A stretch of 64,000 nt of DNA from Dipteris shenzhenensis (Eukaryota > Polypodiophyta > Polypodiopsida > Gleicheniales). The stretch lies in NCBI GenBank assembly GCA_047967505.1, contig CM106541.1. One strand, 5' to 3'. Under the pieces are notes generated by a model. That model was given only the letters and a program-made list of their open reading frames with translations, did not search any database and was not told where the DNA came from. Both the position numbers and the translations under genes were made by a program. Below, piece by piece: positions 22,446-36,100 of the stretch; position 1 is the first letter of the stretch; each line of letters starts with the position of its first letter.

Positions 22446-24521
22446 ATGACTGAAAAATCTAAGCAAGGTACAATTTTTCACTTGCAAAAGATCTGAGAAA
22501 AAGAAAAAAGAGGTTAGCAAGCACCTTATTTTGTATCAGCCCTTACTCTAGGCCAATTCTTCCCTTGTGTGACACCTCATTAGATCGTTGACCTTGCACA
22601 AGTTTGAGCATACCTCTATTGTTTGTTCTCGCTACTACTCCACATCAAGGCTACCTCTTGAATAGCTTTTCTGTGAGCTTCTTTTTACATTGTTGTTGCT
22701 ATTGCACGTGATAGTCTTGTGTAGTTGTGAGTCTACAAGCCACTAGTGGTGGGCGACAATTTTGTTGTTACATCCCAAAACTAACCTATGGTTGCATTAA
22801 TCTGTAGTCTAGGATTCGATATCTTTATCGGGGATTATTCTTAGCTATGTTGTTGTTGGCCTATATAAGCAAAGTTTGGGGTCAATTGTTGGAGAGAGAG
22901 AGATCCTTGTGCCTAAACTTGAGGTCCTCATACTATGTGCTGACATCCATTGGGTATGTATTGGTGGTATGGGATCGTTGGGTGGTGAGTTAGATGCCAA
23001 TGTCCTTTGTAGCTTGTTTTGTCACCCAGTTTTAGCTTGAATGTGGATCGAACTCCAACAAGCCCATGTGTTCATACATGAACTGTGGTAAATATTTACT
23101 CCAGATCCATTGTCAAGTTGTGTCCCAGGTAGTTCTTGGTTGTTGCATTGTAATTTTAAAGTGGGGATATAATAGTCCACATTTTTTGTTCAGCTTGGTA
23201 AACAGTCAAAGCATCTTATGGTTATTGCATTTCTTAATTGGATCTGTCCACTTCTTTCAAATCATCTTCCACCAAGAGTTGCTTTATGAGCTTTTTGCAA
23301 AATTTTGGTACCATGTTCAGGAGCAGCAAACCGGTCCAATGTTATCTGGAGCTATACTTGCTTCAAGGCTTTAAATAGATCAACAAATAAATTATTTGAT
23401 GCTTTCAAGTATTTAAACAGATCACCAGATAATTATCTGATGCAAGGTGCTTACCTCCAAAATGTTATTCTTGGATTTCTTCATACTGGCTTTTTGAAAT
23501 TAGACTTGTTGAGTTATTGGACTGGGTCTCTTTCTGTTGAATCATTATTACAGGTAGGAAGAAGTCAAAACAGTTGTTCTTAAAGAAATCCGAAAGTTTG
23601 AAGGCAAAGCTAAGACCACCGTGGGTCTCTCCCCTTGAGATGTTTGCCTTTTTGGTCTAGTTCCATCAATCTAAATCTCAGGCTAGACCTTTAGATCTCT
23701 TTACTACAAGGACATTGACCTTCATCGGATCATCTTGAACCTCTTCAATCTCCATGCAACCTCAACAACCACATTGCTCATGGGGATCCCCTTGCATATT
23801 GATCAGATGTACCAAAGTCTTCTTTCTAGTATCCATGCGGTGTTCCTAAGGTTGCAATCCTTGTCTCTGAGCTTGATTGCCATATTGGACTATCAAGATG
23901 CCACACTCCTATCTGTGCTTGATTGGCAAAGGACAATCTAGTCATGCACTATGTCCATTTACCAAACAAGAGATGTAATCTTTATCCACAATTGAATTCT
24001 GACCATGCACATTCCTCTATGAGTTCAGTTTTTTTTTCGTTGATTCCAATTGTTCCACTACTGCGGTGCTCAAGGACTTGTATTCATTTCCACGGTGATA
24101 TTGTTTGCTCCTGTTGTCAAACTACGACCACTTATGGCGTTGGCTTCATTCTTGCATTGGGGTTATACCAACATACCTCTATTGGATGCTACTTGTTACA
24201 AATTTGGCATTCAAGATTTGGATTGCCCTGGATGACTGAAAGTATTCAACGTTTCCTCGTCGATTTTTCCTATGTTGGCCAATGTGGTTATGTTCTTTTG
24301 TCTGCATTTTTCCTTCTTGGTTTCTTTGAGTCTCCTTTGGACTTCCTTTGCTTGTTGGCCTACCACGAGGAGGCCTAAGTGAAGGCAACGCTCAGTAGAA
24401 GCAAAAATACATGCTTATGTTTTAATTCATTTTGGCCACTTTTTTTAGGGACAGTGATTGGTGCATGCCCCCAACATTTTTAGCCCCCCTTTGTGTGTGT
24501 GTCCCTCATCCCTTTCAATTT

Positions 24522-24522
<1 letters not shown>
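22446..24522. other. No gene recognised
   Basis: Short open frames occur on both strands (for example plus 23066-23374 and plus 23923-24378) with no recognisable domain. Composition is that of the surrounding repeats. Confidence 0.35.
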
Positions 24523-24594
<72 letters not shown>

Positions 24595-24630
24595 CCTTCA
24601 ATTCATCATCTCTGTCCTCTTTCGCTCCGT

Positions 24631-24685
<55 letters not shown>

Positions 24686-24735
24686 GCTTCAATTCATCAT
24701 CTCTGTCCTCTTTCGCTTCATGCAAGCCTTATGAA
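24523..24735. repeat. (CT)n microsatellites inside a duplication
   Basis: Two CT runs (24523-24590 and about 24635-24682) are each followed by nearly the same 45-bp text, TTCAATTCATCATCTCTGTC and on to CTCTTTCGCT. The run plus its tail has therefore been duplicated. Open frames through it encode only Ser-Leu runs. Confidence 0.95.
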
Positions 24736-24899
24736 TGACTTATCATTCGCCTTGTTTTTCTTTTTCTTTTTCTTGTTTTCTTGTGATCGTCATCCAAGTT
24801 GTTATCGGAGGTCTCTATGTCTGGTTTGAATTCGAAATTGGACTCTGAATGAGAGTCATCTTTCTTTAACTTATGTTTTGAACTTTCACATCATCGTTC

Positions 24900-25860
24900 A
24901 TCTCTTTTTGCCAAATCAATTAGGGCGTTCAATCCGCTTGCCCTTTCTAGTCGGAGTCCTTTTACAAGAGTATTCCACAAGCATCTTACTGCTCAATCTT
25001 TCCACAAGATCGCATAGTGCATTGAGGTTGCAAAATTTTTAGGCATAGCCCTCTACTAGAAACTTTTTCTGTCATAACTCCCTCAACTTCTTCTAGACAT
25101 CATTTGGAGTCTTTTCTTTCAAAAATGTGCCAAGAATGTTGTTTTTAGAGCATCGTAATTTACGAATAAGCCACCCCATAAACATTTGAACCAACTCATG
25201 GCCTTACCACACTCAACGCACCCGCAAAAAACTAATATGTCTTCTCCGCATCCTTGAACATAGTTTCAAAGTTGCTCGCCTGCCATCATATTTCAAATTA
25301 CGCTACATGTGGCCCTTGAACTTTGCGAATCTATACGTTGTGTTGGGATTCATGTTTTCGGGAAGAGCACTTGTTGGAGGTACAGGTGGCATGACTCGTG
25401 GTTCGCCTGAATTCCTTGAGTCACTAGATCAATTGTTGAGGTCCAATGGGTAAATTCACCTACTACGGATTTTGTTGTTGTTGTTGTTCATGATTTTGTC
25501 TTGTTGGTAGAGTTACCGATCTTCTTTCTTATCTTTTGATTGTAATTCCTTTTCCGATGCTACATCGAGGTAGGTTTCGTCCCCATCCGATGATGGTAGA
25601 ATGAGTCTATCTTCGTCCTCCTAAAATATTATGTTGTTATCCTCGAATTTCAAAAGATTTGTTGGTAAATCCATTGGTCCAGCCTCCCCTATCTAGAGGA
25701 GGTTGAATTGCAACTGCCAATTGGCCCTCCATCTAACCTAGGCAAGAGTAAGTTGTCTAAACTATTTCGTCAACATTTTGAGTCGCCATTTGAATTTCTT
25801 CAGCTAGTGAAGGGTCTCATTCAAGGAGCCACCTATTGCAATTACTTACCTTGGATATGG
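24900..25860 (-). pseudogene. Possible gypsy gag relic
   Basis: On the minus strand one reading gives PPVPPTSALPENMNP, then a frame with SWFKCLWGGLFVNYDALKTTFL. The order resembles the retrotransposon Gag core, in which a WF...L pattern precedes a D-x-LK-x-x-FL pattern. Many stops intervene. No zinc knuckle is visible. The call rests on pattern alone. Confidence 0.35.
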
Positions 25861-26330
25861 CTTTGGAAAATTCAAGGGTGTCATTGAAGGAGACACCATC
25901 TACAAGCACATTTCCTTCGACATAGCTTGGGAAAATACATTAGGCATCCACAATGTGGGCCCTGGGGGCGTGTTGTAAACATGGCTTTCGAAGGAATGTA
26001 GTTTGGTTGGGCTTGGTAGATCAAGGCAATGGGGTGGGCTCCTTGTGATTTTGCTTGGTTGAGTTGTGGGCGCGGATGTGGATGTGGTATGCTCGCGCAC
26101 TCTTGATGGTGTGAGGGAGAATCTTGGGCGTGGATATGGATGTGGTATCTCACTCACTCTTGATGGTCTGAGGGTGCATCTTGGGCGTTCTATTTGCATG
26201 TTTTCTACTTTGGCATGTTCACTTCTGGGTTGTCTTGCACAATACCAACCATCTAGCCTAGCAAAACATGGATACTTTGACTTCTTTGTGTGTGGATTTG
26301 TACCTTCAAGTGGGCAGGGAATGTTTGAAG
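25850..26330 (+). repeat. Dispersed repeat, partner of 38700-39090
   Basis: The plus strand here matches the minus strand of 38700-39090. Shared words include GGCATCCACAATGTGGGCCC and GGAATGTAGTTTGGTTGGGC, and GCGGATGTGGATGTGGTATG closes the best part. Divergence is moderate. No coding function is apparent. Confidence 0.8.
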
Positions 26331-27080
26331 GATCACTACTCACCCACCTTTCCCTTTTATAGGGATTAAATAGGTTTGGAGCCAATCAATGACAAGTTGC
26401 ATATGCATTCAATTGGATTCAGACCAAGCGGATGCCAAACTTGCAAAAGGGGCATTCCTTGATGTGGCCCAAAAAGCATGGAGTTTTTTTATGGAAGGGA
26501 AGGTTGTCCAACACCCCCCTCACCCAAGTGCCAATCAAGAAGACTAGAAGCAATTGGAGGCTTGGCTATTTGCAGGATTCTGTAGTAACTAGCATGGGGC
26601 ATCTTTGTATGCAGTGTGTACCCAGTTTGAGCCCACCCTCAGGCATAATTGTACCAGGGATTTCGTTTCAAAGGTGTAACAAAGGAGGGTCCAACACCAT
26701 TTCTAGTGGCACTGTGAGTGGTTCATCGATGTCAACTGCTAGAACTGGAGGGCTTGTTTGTTGTCGAATCTGCTCCTAATGGAGCCGTGCTTGATGAGGA
26801 TGCAAACCCTTGGCCGTCGTATTCCTCTTACATACAGTTCTCCGCATTTCACTGTCCATGCCCACATCTCCGTCGAATGGGCTTTGAACTAGGAGGATCG
26901 AAACAATGTCAAGTTCTCAACATCGGAACCATCGGGTACCTGCCACTTTCCAGAAAGCCAGATTGGGGCGATTTCATTCATGGAATTGGTGGCCGGTTCG
27001 TGATCACCCGACTTTCAGCAACAAGTTTGCAAATCGATGACTGCATCACCGATTGTGCTGAACAAGAATCTCCATAATAA
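26331..27080. other. Unassigned; one open frame of 119 codons
   Basis: A plus-strand frame (26718-27077) stays open for 119 codons, with a Cys/His-containing stretch (FHCPCPHLRRMGFELGG). I do not recognise it. It starts from a GTG or TTG-type codon region and has no supporting context. It may be a captured exon or chance. Confidence 0.25.
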
Positions 27081-30000
27081 GATAGGCATTTTCACATCAG
27101 CAGCGCTATTTGCAACTTCTCTTTGTTGTGCTGTAATCTGGATCGTCTTCAATCACCAAATTTGATTGGGCATGCGAACCCGTAGGATCACCAATGTTGA
27201 CAAGGAATAAAATAATCACATTTCAAAATCAGAAAACAGATCTGCTAGACCTGTTATGAAATACGAAATCAAGATCATTGTTGAAAGCTTATCGAATTAG
27301 ACAGTTCAAAGACTCTCTCTCATTGCAATGAAAAACAGCAGTACTTAATGTACCCTCCTAGACCCCATTCAGATCATTCACTACTTAATATACTCTCCTA
27401 GACCATTCAGATCAGGAATAGGGAAATCGGATTTTGAAAAACAGAGAGAATAGAGATTTGCATATGCATTGAGATTGTATTCATTTCATTCTTATCTATA
27501 TCGAATGCAACTGATTTTCAACATGATAATTCAAAATATCGGGGTAATATTGGACTCTAATTATCCCCGTTATCATGGATCTCTCTTCATCATATCTTCC
27601 CTCGAATTCTCAAGGGATGTGAAGCTCCCTCTAGAACCCACCCTACACCCAGCACTTGCCATTTGGCCTATTCTCTTGGTGTCATGTTTCCCATTAAGGA
27701 TCTTTCCCCAAAATCCATGTTGTTTAATATTAGGATTAGTGGTAGTTTAGGCCATTGTAATGAGTTTTAGGTTTAGGTTTTGGTCTCTTTGTGGAGATCC
27801 TAAATGAATTTGACACTTTGTGGTTAAGTTTTTGGCCGCACATGAGGGGTGGTAAATTATTTCATCATTCAACTTGTATGACACCAGCTTTGTTAAAAGC
27901 ATGTGATAGTATTTAAATGAGGATCTCTTGCCAAAATGGCCACGTCCCCACTCATGTTTAATGGTCCATCTCTTTCATCACGTGTTTCGTTCCCCTTAGA
28001 CAAGTTATTGAAAAATTTTATTGTGATATTTATCCAAGCTTTTTTACATTTTCTCTAAATGAGGACTTAGTGATTTTTTTGAAAGCAAGTGGTATGTCCC
28101 TCCGAATAAAAATTCAAAATTCTAATAATATTAGTTCACCCTCATCCCCTATGAAAATTAACATAAGTTTAATGTATCCTATCAAAGTTAATCCCCCCCT
28201 CCCTAAGATTATCCGTCTCATGATTTTCTTCTTCCTCGCCATCTTCCCCTCCTCAATTGCTCTCCTCTGTCCCCTCCCCTTTGTTCCTCCCTACCTCCTC
28301 TCCAACCCCCCCTCATTGGCCTCTCCTCATGGCTCCTCTCCTTCTCTTAGCACCTCTCATCCTCTCCTACTCCTCCCAATGCCTCACCACTCCACCCCTC
28401 CCTCCCACTCAACCCCTTCCCTTGGGATAACTACAGCTACATCCCGCAATGCTTGCTTCCCTTCCCTCAACACTTTGGAATTCACACACCCATTCATTCA
28501 ATTGCAATGTAATGTAATTACTTTAGTTAGTTTGATTTGATTAGAAATGCTATCTTTGATTAGCCTTAGTGTAACGAAGGTACGATAATGTAAAATTTTA
28601 AGATTTAGATAGAGTTCATGTCTTTCCATGTGAATTTTCTGCTCATTCTTTAAAAATTGCTGGGTTTGGAATCATCTCAATCGTTTGCTTGCAAGATGCA
28701 AATTTTTGAAGAACGAGTACCTAATAAATTATGTGGTGATTGAAGTATTTTTGAAAGCAACGCTATAGTGTTAACTTCAACATAGATACTTCTCAAAGAA
28801 CACCACAATCAACCAACCATGGACTACTTTTGCTTCAACTTAGAATTCAAAGACATTTAGACCGCAACCTTGGCGACCCCAAAAAGCAAGCAAGTACCTC
28901 AACACCTCATTATGTCCCCACTCCATTGCATACATTTGCCCATAATGCACACTAACACTTACACCTACAATAACATTCCAAAAGGCAGGCCTTAGTGGGA
29001 TCCCCACCTCGTTCTATTTGCCCTTAGTTGCTAAGTCTAGTATCACAAGTTTACAAGCCACTCCCACCTCCCCAATGAGGAGTGTACACTAGGCTTCAAC
29101 AAAGACTTTTAAGTTGCTTAAATGTGAGTATTTATTTTAGAATCTTTGCCCTCAGCTGCTATTTCTAGAATCACATTTTTATGAGCACCCCAATGAATGT
29201 GCATGTGAGCTCTTAGCTCCTGTCCAAACTTTTTGTAACATAGCCAATCTGAAAGCAACATGTATTGCATTGAATGAGGGTAACCACTAACACTTTCACT
29301 TCACTAATTGCATGACTGACATCTTAAATGTGACGAGCAAAAGTTGCCTGTAACTGTCCCTGCACACTGATGTGAATGATTCCAGTCTTCATCGTTATTG
29401 TTTGGAACAGGTGAGACAGTATCATTATATTAGCCCAATATTTAAAAACATAAGTTAAGGAAATTCAAGATATGATCAACAACCCCTAAAATACTAATAA
29501 TCTCTGAGAACACTGTCTTGCCAATCAGCAGGTCACCGAACCTTTTCAATCCACCCTAGCTTTCTACATCTGTGTATACACTATACACACTACCAAACAA
29601 AGCTCTCTTGATGTACAGCTGACCACATTTTCTGTTCTCATTTATCATGACATTAAAAATCGATAACTTCCCCCCAACAATTTACTTTTCTCATCATTTT
29701 CACAAGAATTCCAAAAAGTAACCACCAAGAAAATCATCTCTCTGCAGCAATGTCTCTTCAGAGTCAATATCAAGATACAGTACCTTGAAACAAGGAAAAA
29801 AAAAAGATTGAAGATCACTCTTGTAATTGTCAAGTCTTTCTATGACAATGAGGTCATTAGATCAATTTCCACAAGGTCAAATTGTTGTCCTAGTTTTAAA
29901 AACTCAGCTTCGAATCTCTATTCCCACAGCCCATAATACAGGAATTACATGGAAATGGCGAGTCAAAAATCTCCCCAGAGGCTTTCACTGCCACGTAGAG

Positions 30001-30161
30001 GGGATGAATAAGTTTACAATTTAGGTCACCTCTCTAAAATACACAATTTGTACAGCTCGGTATATATTATAACAGTTGGATCTCACTCCTAGCAAACCTT
30101 GTGGAAAGAGGGGTTCAAAGCCTCTACATAAAACCCTTCCAGTTAATCAATTCCCATTTTG
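27081..30161. other. Intergenic, downstream of the bromodomain gene
   Basis: The stretch is AT-rich. At 28185-28430 there is a pyrimidine-rich stretch that opens long frames without domain content. A small duplication around 27330-27420 repeats CTACTTAATATACTCTCCTAG-like text. The 3' untranslated region and polyadenylation site of the gene should lie in about 29800-30161; AT-rich words such as AATATA and TGTAAA occur there on the minus strand, but I cannot pick the site. Confidence 0.4.
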
Positions 30162-33100
30162 TCATAGCTGCAAAGCGAGGTCTGGTTGTAACTCATTTCC
30201 ATTTGACTGATCACTATGAGATTTAGTAGGGGGTAAACTTACGTTTAAGTCTGGTGCTGCAGAAGGTGGTAAACTAGAGCCTTGCTGCAAAAGAAATTGG
30301 GGCGGAAGATACTGCCACACTTGGCTTTGAGACTGTGACATCCCGCCTCCAAGTTGGGCTGCAAGATGGGAATACCTCGGCAGATTTGGATCTCCAGAAT
30401 CAGTAGACGCCCCATGGTAAGGAGCACCTGGCTTTAAATTGCCTTGCCGATGACCTTGGTGAGAAGCAGCTGGTGTTAAATTGCCTTGCAAATGCAAGCG
30501 CGCTTGCATTTCTTGCATTTGCTGTTGCTGCAAGAACGAATAAACTTCTGGGGTAAGCTGCTGTTGCAAAAACTGAGGGATGTTGGGTGGGAGCTTTTGT
30601 TTGCTGTGTAGAGAAGCGAGCCCAGCTTGAAATCCTGGCTGCTGTGATCCTGGCCCTGGTTGCTGCTGCAATCCTTTTCCTGATTGCAAGTCTTGACTTT
30701 GTGCATATTGTAATGAAGCCATCGATTGGTTTTGCATTGCATTTCCAGGAAGCTGGCTAGGCATTTTCACACCAATGTTTCCTACAACTTGGGAAAGTTC
30801 TGACTGCTGAGCTTGTAGCCAACCATGCATGTTCACATCATCTCGGGCCCGTGCTGCCCCCTGTGTTGCATTTGAGTTTTGATGTGATATTTGATTGCTT
30901 ACATTGCCCGCACTCGAGACATTACGGTCCAGTAGGAAGGGATCTTCACTATTCATGGCATGCGACTGCCACACAGCGTGACTTCCACTAACATTTGAGC
31001 CCTGCTTTAAAATCGAGGCTCCTGCACCAACGCTTGGAGCTAACCTGCTCCGGAGCTTCGACTTATCAGCTTCATTCATCTCATTATCTTCTCGCAGCTT
31101 CTCACCAGGGTACTTTTCAAGGCATGAAGAGGGTGGCTGAGGAGTAAGAACACGTTCAGGCTGCTTATTTGCACTCCAAGGTACGGGCCGATTGCCATGC
31201 AGCAACCCACTTTGTTTTGACTGTAACGTTTCCCCAAAGTTGACCACAGGTGTGCTGGAAAGACAGGCTTCTGTTTCATTTTGTCGATTAAGGTGCTGCA
31301 AAGCCCCACTGCGATCATGGTGCAAAGCCCTGCTGTGATCGTGAGGTGACACTAACACAGGCATTGAGGATATATTTTCAGAAGTGCTATTAAGATTAAC
31401 TGGCAATACTGATTTTGACTGAAGATGCTGAAATGAACCAGGAGAACCCATACTAACTGCAGCCCCACTAATATTCCCTTTCAGGGAGTTTTCCCTGTCT
31501 GTTTCAGAACCTCCAGTTCTGATCACCTTAGGCTGGACAGTAGACTGCGGTTGGGACTGAGGTTTGCCCAAAGAAGACATAAAATTACCACCAGCAGGAA
31601 CTTCCCGTTCCACAACCCAGCCCGGTCCAAATGGGACCCCTTGAGGAAGAGCCCTCCGAATCTTTTCAGCAGCAACTTTCCATACAGCAGGCCCCAAATC
31701 TGCAGCAAACCGAGCAAGGCTTCTTGCACATGGGAAATCCAGCTGGTGCCCTGCCTGCACATCATCAGAACAAGAAATCAAAACAGAAGTCCAGTTCCAA
31801 ACGACGTGATACTCCAGAAAATGCACGGTACATTTTGCTTCATGCGAAAAAAACACGTTTTAAATCTCTCACCACCCCGAAATTACAACTCAAATACGAA
31901 TAGTGGTCAATAACAATTAAGGTTCAACCTTTACCGGTATAAGTTGAGGTGGTTCACAACCAATCATCGTCACTATCGAACCAGTTCCATTAGCAGATAC
32001 ACTTTGTGGCCTGTATGTACTCCGACGATTCTCTTCTACAAACTGTTGCTTTTTTCCATCTTTTGATACCATTAACCTGAACATTGATCCTGGTATGCAC
32101 AATAAATAATTTTAAAACAGCCTTGCAGCAACAAAATCTAATCACAAACTGCTTACTCTAACTCAGCCATAATACCAGCGTACGAAGCCTGGACTTGCAG
32201 TTTGCAATCTCTTAGACACATGCATATATATATATATAAGAGAGAGAGAGACAGACAATTGGGCTTCCATTTATACAAAGGCCTTCTTACTTAGTTTCTG
32301 TCAGCACTCCGGAGGTGACGGGCAGGCTACAATTTGTTCATTCAAAATGCATTTCATTTTTCTTTCAGTCTCTCCCAAACAAGCTTTTCATTTTAGTCCA
32401 TAATACGTAGAAAAGATACCTGATATGGAACACACTATTTGAGATGGAACGAATTTAGTGCAATATCAGCAGGTCGCAACATGGGCACAAATTTCACAAG
32501 GTGAGATTTGCATGTCTGTTGATTTTGGCAGAAACATATATCTAGATGAATCCAAGAACATGCAAAAACTCATCACAAACGCAACAGTGGGTGTAGACCA
32601 TAGTATGAACATATGGTCCTACATAAATATCCACACCCACACAAATTTGAGCATAAAGGGCTTGGTACAGAGCTTCTGTCAGCAATCCGAGCCTAAAAAG
32701 GAAGGCTAATGAAAAAGTAGTCCACATACTCTCATTTCATTTTAGTCTCTCCTAGACAAGCATTTCAAAGCAAAAAATACTAAGCAACAATAGCTGATAG
32801 GGCTACAGACAACTAAAACTTACTGCAATATCAGCATGGACGAAAACTTCACAATCCGAGCCTAAAAAGGAAGGCTAATGAAAAAGTAGTCCACATACTC
32901 TCATTTCATTTTAGTCTCTCCTAGACAAGCATTTCAAAGCAAAAAATACTAAGCAACAATAGCTGATAGGGCTACAGACAACTAAAACTTACTGCAATAT
33001 CAGCATGGACAGGCTGTGTAGAGTCTTGCTATTTATTAAATAAATACCCAATCTGGCACCCTTGATTCTACAAGCATTGAATGCATTCTTCTGATAGTGC

Positions 33101-36100
33101 TTGGATTAAAATACAAAAGGCAACCAAGGAGACACTCAACCATATTCAACTTCACGTCCTGATCTTAGCTTTTAGCAAGCAACCAGTTTGGACAGAAATC
33201 ATAGACGAGAAAAATGGGAAAGAGCAGCACATGGACAAATAGCAACGACAATATTTGAAGTTCAACAAACCTGATAAATCTTCATGATTATCTGCCTTGG
33301 TCTCGCTAGGAGAATCAGTAAAGAGGAGTGAGCTCTGCCCATTTCCATTTTGCCTTTCTACAATCCAACCGGCAGTTTCAGCTCGGCCTGAGATGCCTCC
33401 CTTTCCACCACCGTCACCGCCAGTAGCAAGAGAGGCACCAGAGACATAATCCGAACCAACATGCTCAAACCAACACTTGACAGGGAGTTGTTTCTTATGA
33501 GACCTTTTTGCTTGAAACCCCCCCGCTTTCTGCTTTGGTGCAACCACCTCATCAATCTCCAAGACTGAGCCAGAGGCTTTCAGCACTTCCAAAATCCTAC
33601 AAGTGGCATCTTTAATGGAACGAGCCTGCAAATATGGACAAAAATTAAACTTGATAAAAACAGAATATGAAAAACGCTCAAAATTTTCACTACATGATGG
33701 CCTTACGTGGGTTACTACATCCAAGTTCAAAACACTAGGGGAGAGAGGTTCTTAGCATTTCCCTTCAAGTAAAGGGTAAAAGATCTAACATCGGACAAGA
33801 AGCACATGCCAAGAAGCAGCAGCCGCATGCACCTATAGACATACCTGTTTGTGGTAAATGGTGTCCCTGGCATTGTATGTCATTGCGTTATTGCAGATGG
33901 TGAAAATGTCCCTCTGTAGAACACGAGATATGACACAAATGTTAGAACAAGCAGACTACAAATTGTGAAGACAGACCAGCTGATGGTTGTCCAGAAATCT
34001 GCAGCTAACCTGGAACGGTTCCAACGAGCTATAAGCTCCTGCAGCAATCCGTTTCCTCATCGTACCAAAGTCCATTGGATCTTTGATTACATTATAGTAA
34101 TCAGGGACCTGATCAGGGCAATTAGAAGCGTTAGACATCGACCAACAACTACCTGTCAAAACATATGAACAGTCCTACAGCTCTCCCGCACCTGTTTAGG
34201 ATCCACAGGCTCAGCAAACACGCCATACGTATCTTTTCTGCAGAGTTGAAACAGTCCCATCCGTGAATTGTAAAACACAAAAGCACAAGACGTAGAAGGC
34301 AGAGTTCATCTTACAAAGACCAGCCACTTAGGTTGAGCAACATACTTCTGCAGCTTGTCTAAAATGCCTTCCAGAACTCTCTTGGCCGGCACAGGTTCTG
34401 AGACTTGAGAATTAGGGGGCTCCTCTGTAGACGCAAAGGAAAACAACATAAAAAGCAGAACATCGATTTGCACCTGCACGATGGACAGTGAAAGCTAGCC
34501 CGCACTGAAATTCGAGACAGTAGCAAAGTCCACAAAAGTTTTGCTGCTTACTTGAAGAAAATCCTGACACATCCCAATCCTTGGAAGCTTTACCCTGTAA
34601 CAAAAACAGCAAGCGAAAATGTTACGTAACCAAAGCTCACAAACGGATCAAAGGATAACAGATCGGAATGAAAGGCACTGCACTCTCTTAGATCAGCCCC
34701 ACTCTATCACCCTCGAACCAAAATCTGAAGCCCTATGCTTTATCCCAGTGGCCTTTATGACGATATCGACATAGCAAATGGAGGAACGTCGTCGGACTTC
34801 TGGGATATCGAGCGTCTAGTGCGTGGAAGAAGAATAGAAAGGTTCTTAGGCATCATCCGTGGATCTTAACATTTACTAAGAGCTCTGTGCGGATTTACGG
34901 AGATCGTACCTCCGATTCAGGCTTTCGACCAAGGGACTCCACAGACGAGGCTAGCATCAACCCAGACCGCACGGCCCGGGGAAGGTTGTCTTGTTCCTGT
35001 CTCTGACTGGTGGATATCGGGGCTGCGGCCGATGGTTGACTGTTGGTGACAAGGGAGTCAACCACAGCCTTGAGTTTTCGCTTTTTGGAGGGTTTCTGTC
35101 CCTGATCCACGATGGCAGGGGAAGGTGTAGCAGCCAAGGAAGGCGGTGATGAGAGACGGGCCGATAAGGGGGGAGATGCGTGGGGACGGGCAGTGGGAGA
35201 GGGCAGGGACTGGACTCTCGGAGTTTGAGGTGAGGAGAGCAAGCCATGGTTGTGATAGAGCTCCGATGTAGGGTTCTGTGTCAGCTTTTTCACCGGCTGA
35301 GGGGGGATCTGCTGCTGGTGAGAGGGCTTGTGCGGTGAAAGCTTGTGCTGCTGTTGGAGTTTGGGGCTTTTTCGAGAGATGGAAGACGGCTGAGGTACTG
35401 GCTGCTGCTGAAGCTTAAGGCGTTTAGGGTCTGGTTGTTCTTGATGTTTAAGCTGCTGCTGGTGGTGGTGGTTTTGCTGCTGCTGCTGCTGCTGGAGCTT
35501 TAGCTGCTCAAGAAGCTTGGGGTGGTGCTGCTGGAGCTGGAGCTGCTGGTGGCGCTGCTGCTGGAGCTTGAGATCGAGCTCGATCTTGAGGCGCTGCTTC
35601 TGCTGGAGCAGGAGCTGCTGCTTCTGGTAGTGCTGCTGTTGGAGGAGGAGCTGCTGGCGCTGACGCTGCTGGTGCTGGTGCTGGTGGTGCTGGTGCTGGA
35701 GCTGGAAGGAGGGGGGGAGGGGGGGGCGTTGGAGGTCAGGGAGGGGGGGGGGAGGGGGGGAGGGAGAGGAGAGAGAAGGGGGGGGGGAAGGGGGAGGGGG
35801 GGGGGAGGGGGGGGGGAGGGGGGAAGGGGAGGAGGGTTTGGGGACTTTGAGGATGACTTTGAGCAATTTCTTCTTATGTTTGGGGGTGATATTACTGGGG
35901 AGGGGGAGGGGGGAAGGGATCTTGCGTTTAGGGGGGTGGGGTTGGGGAGATGATGCAGATGTGGAGGAAGGAAGGGGGGGGGAAGAAGAAGAAGAAGAAG
36001 GGGGATGAGGAGGGTGAGGCTGAGGGTGAGACGAAGAAGATGAGACACCAACTACTGCTGTTGCTGCTGCTGCGGTTGCAGGGCGGCTGCTGCTGCGTGC

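Noticed and set aside
24432-24829. Ser-Leu-rich frames
   Set aside because: They are translations of CT microsatellites.
28070-28540. Plus-strand frame of 156 codons
   Set aside because: It is Pro/Ser/Leu-rich because of a pyrimidine-rich stretch and has no domain.
32458-32709. Plus-strand frame of 83 codons in the long intron
   Set aside because: It is antisense to a transcribed gene, overlaps duplicated intron DNA and has no domain.
35522-35953. Open frame of 143 codons antisense to the bromodomain gene
   Set aside because: Its Leu/Glu/Gly repeats are the complement of the Gln and Pro codon runs in exon 1.
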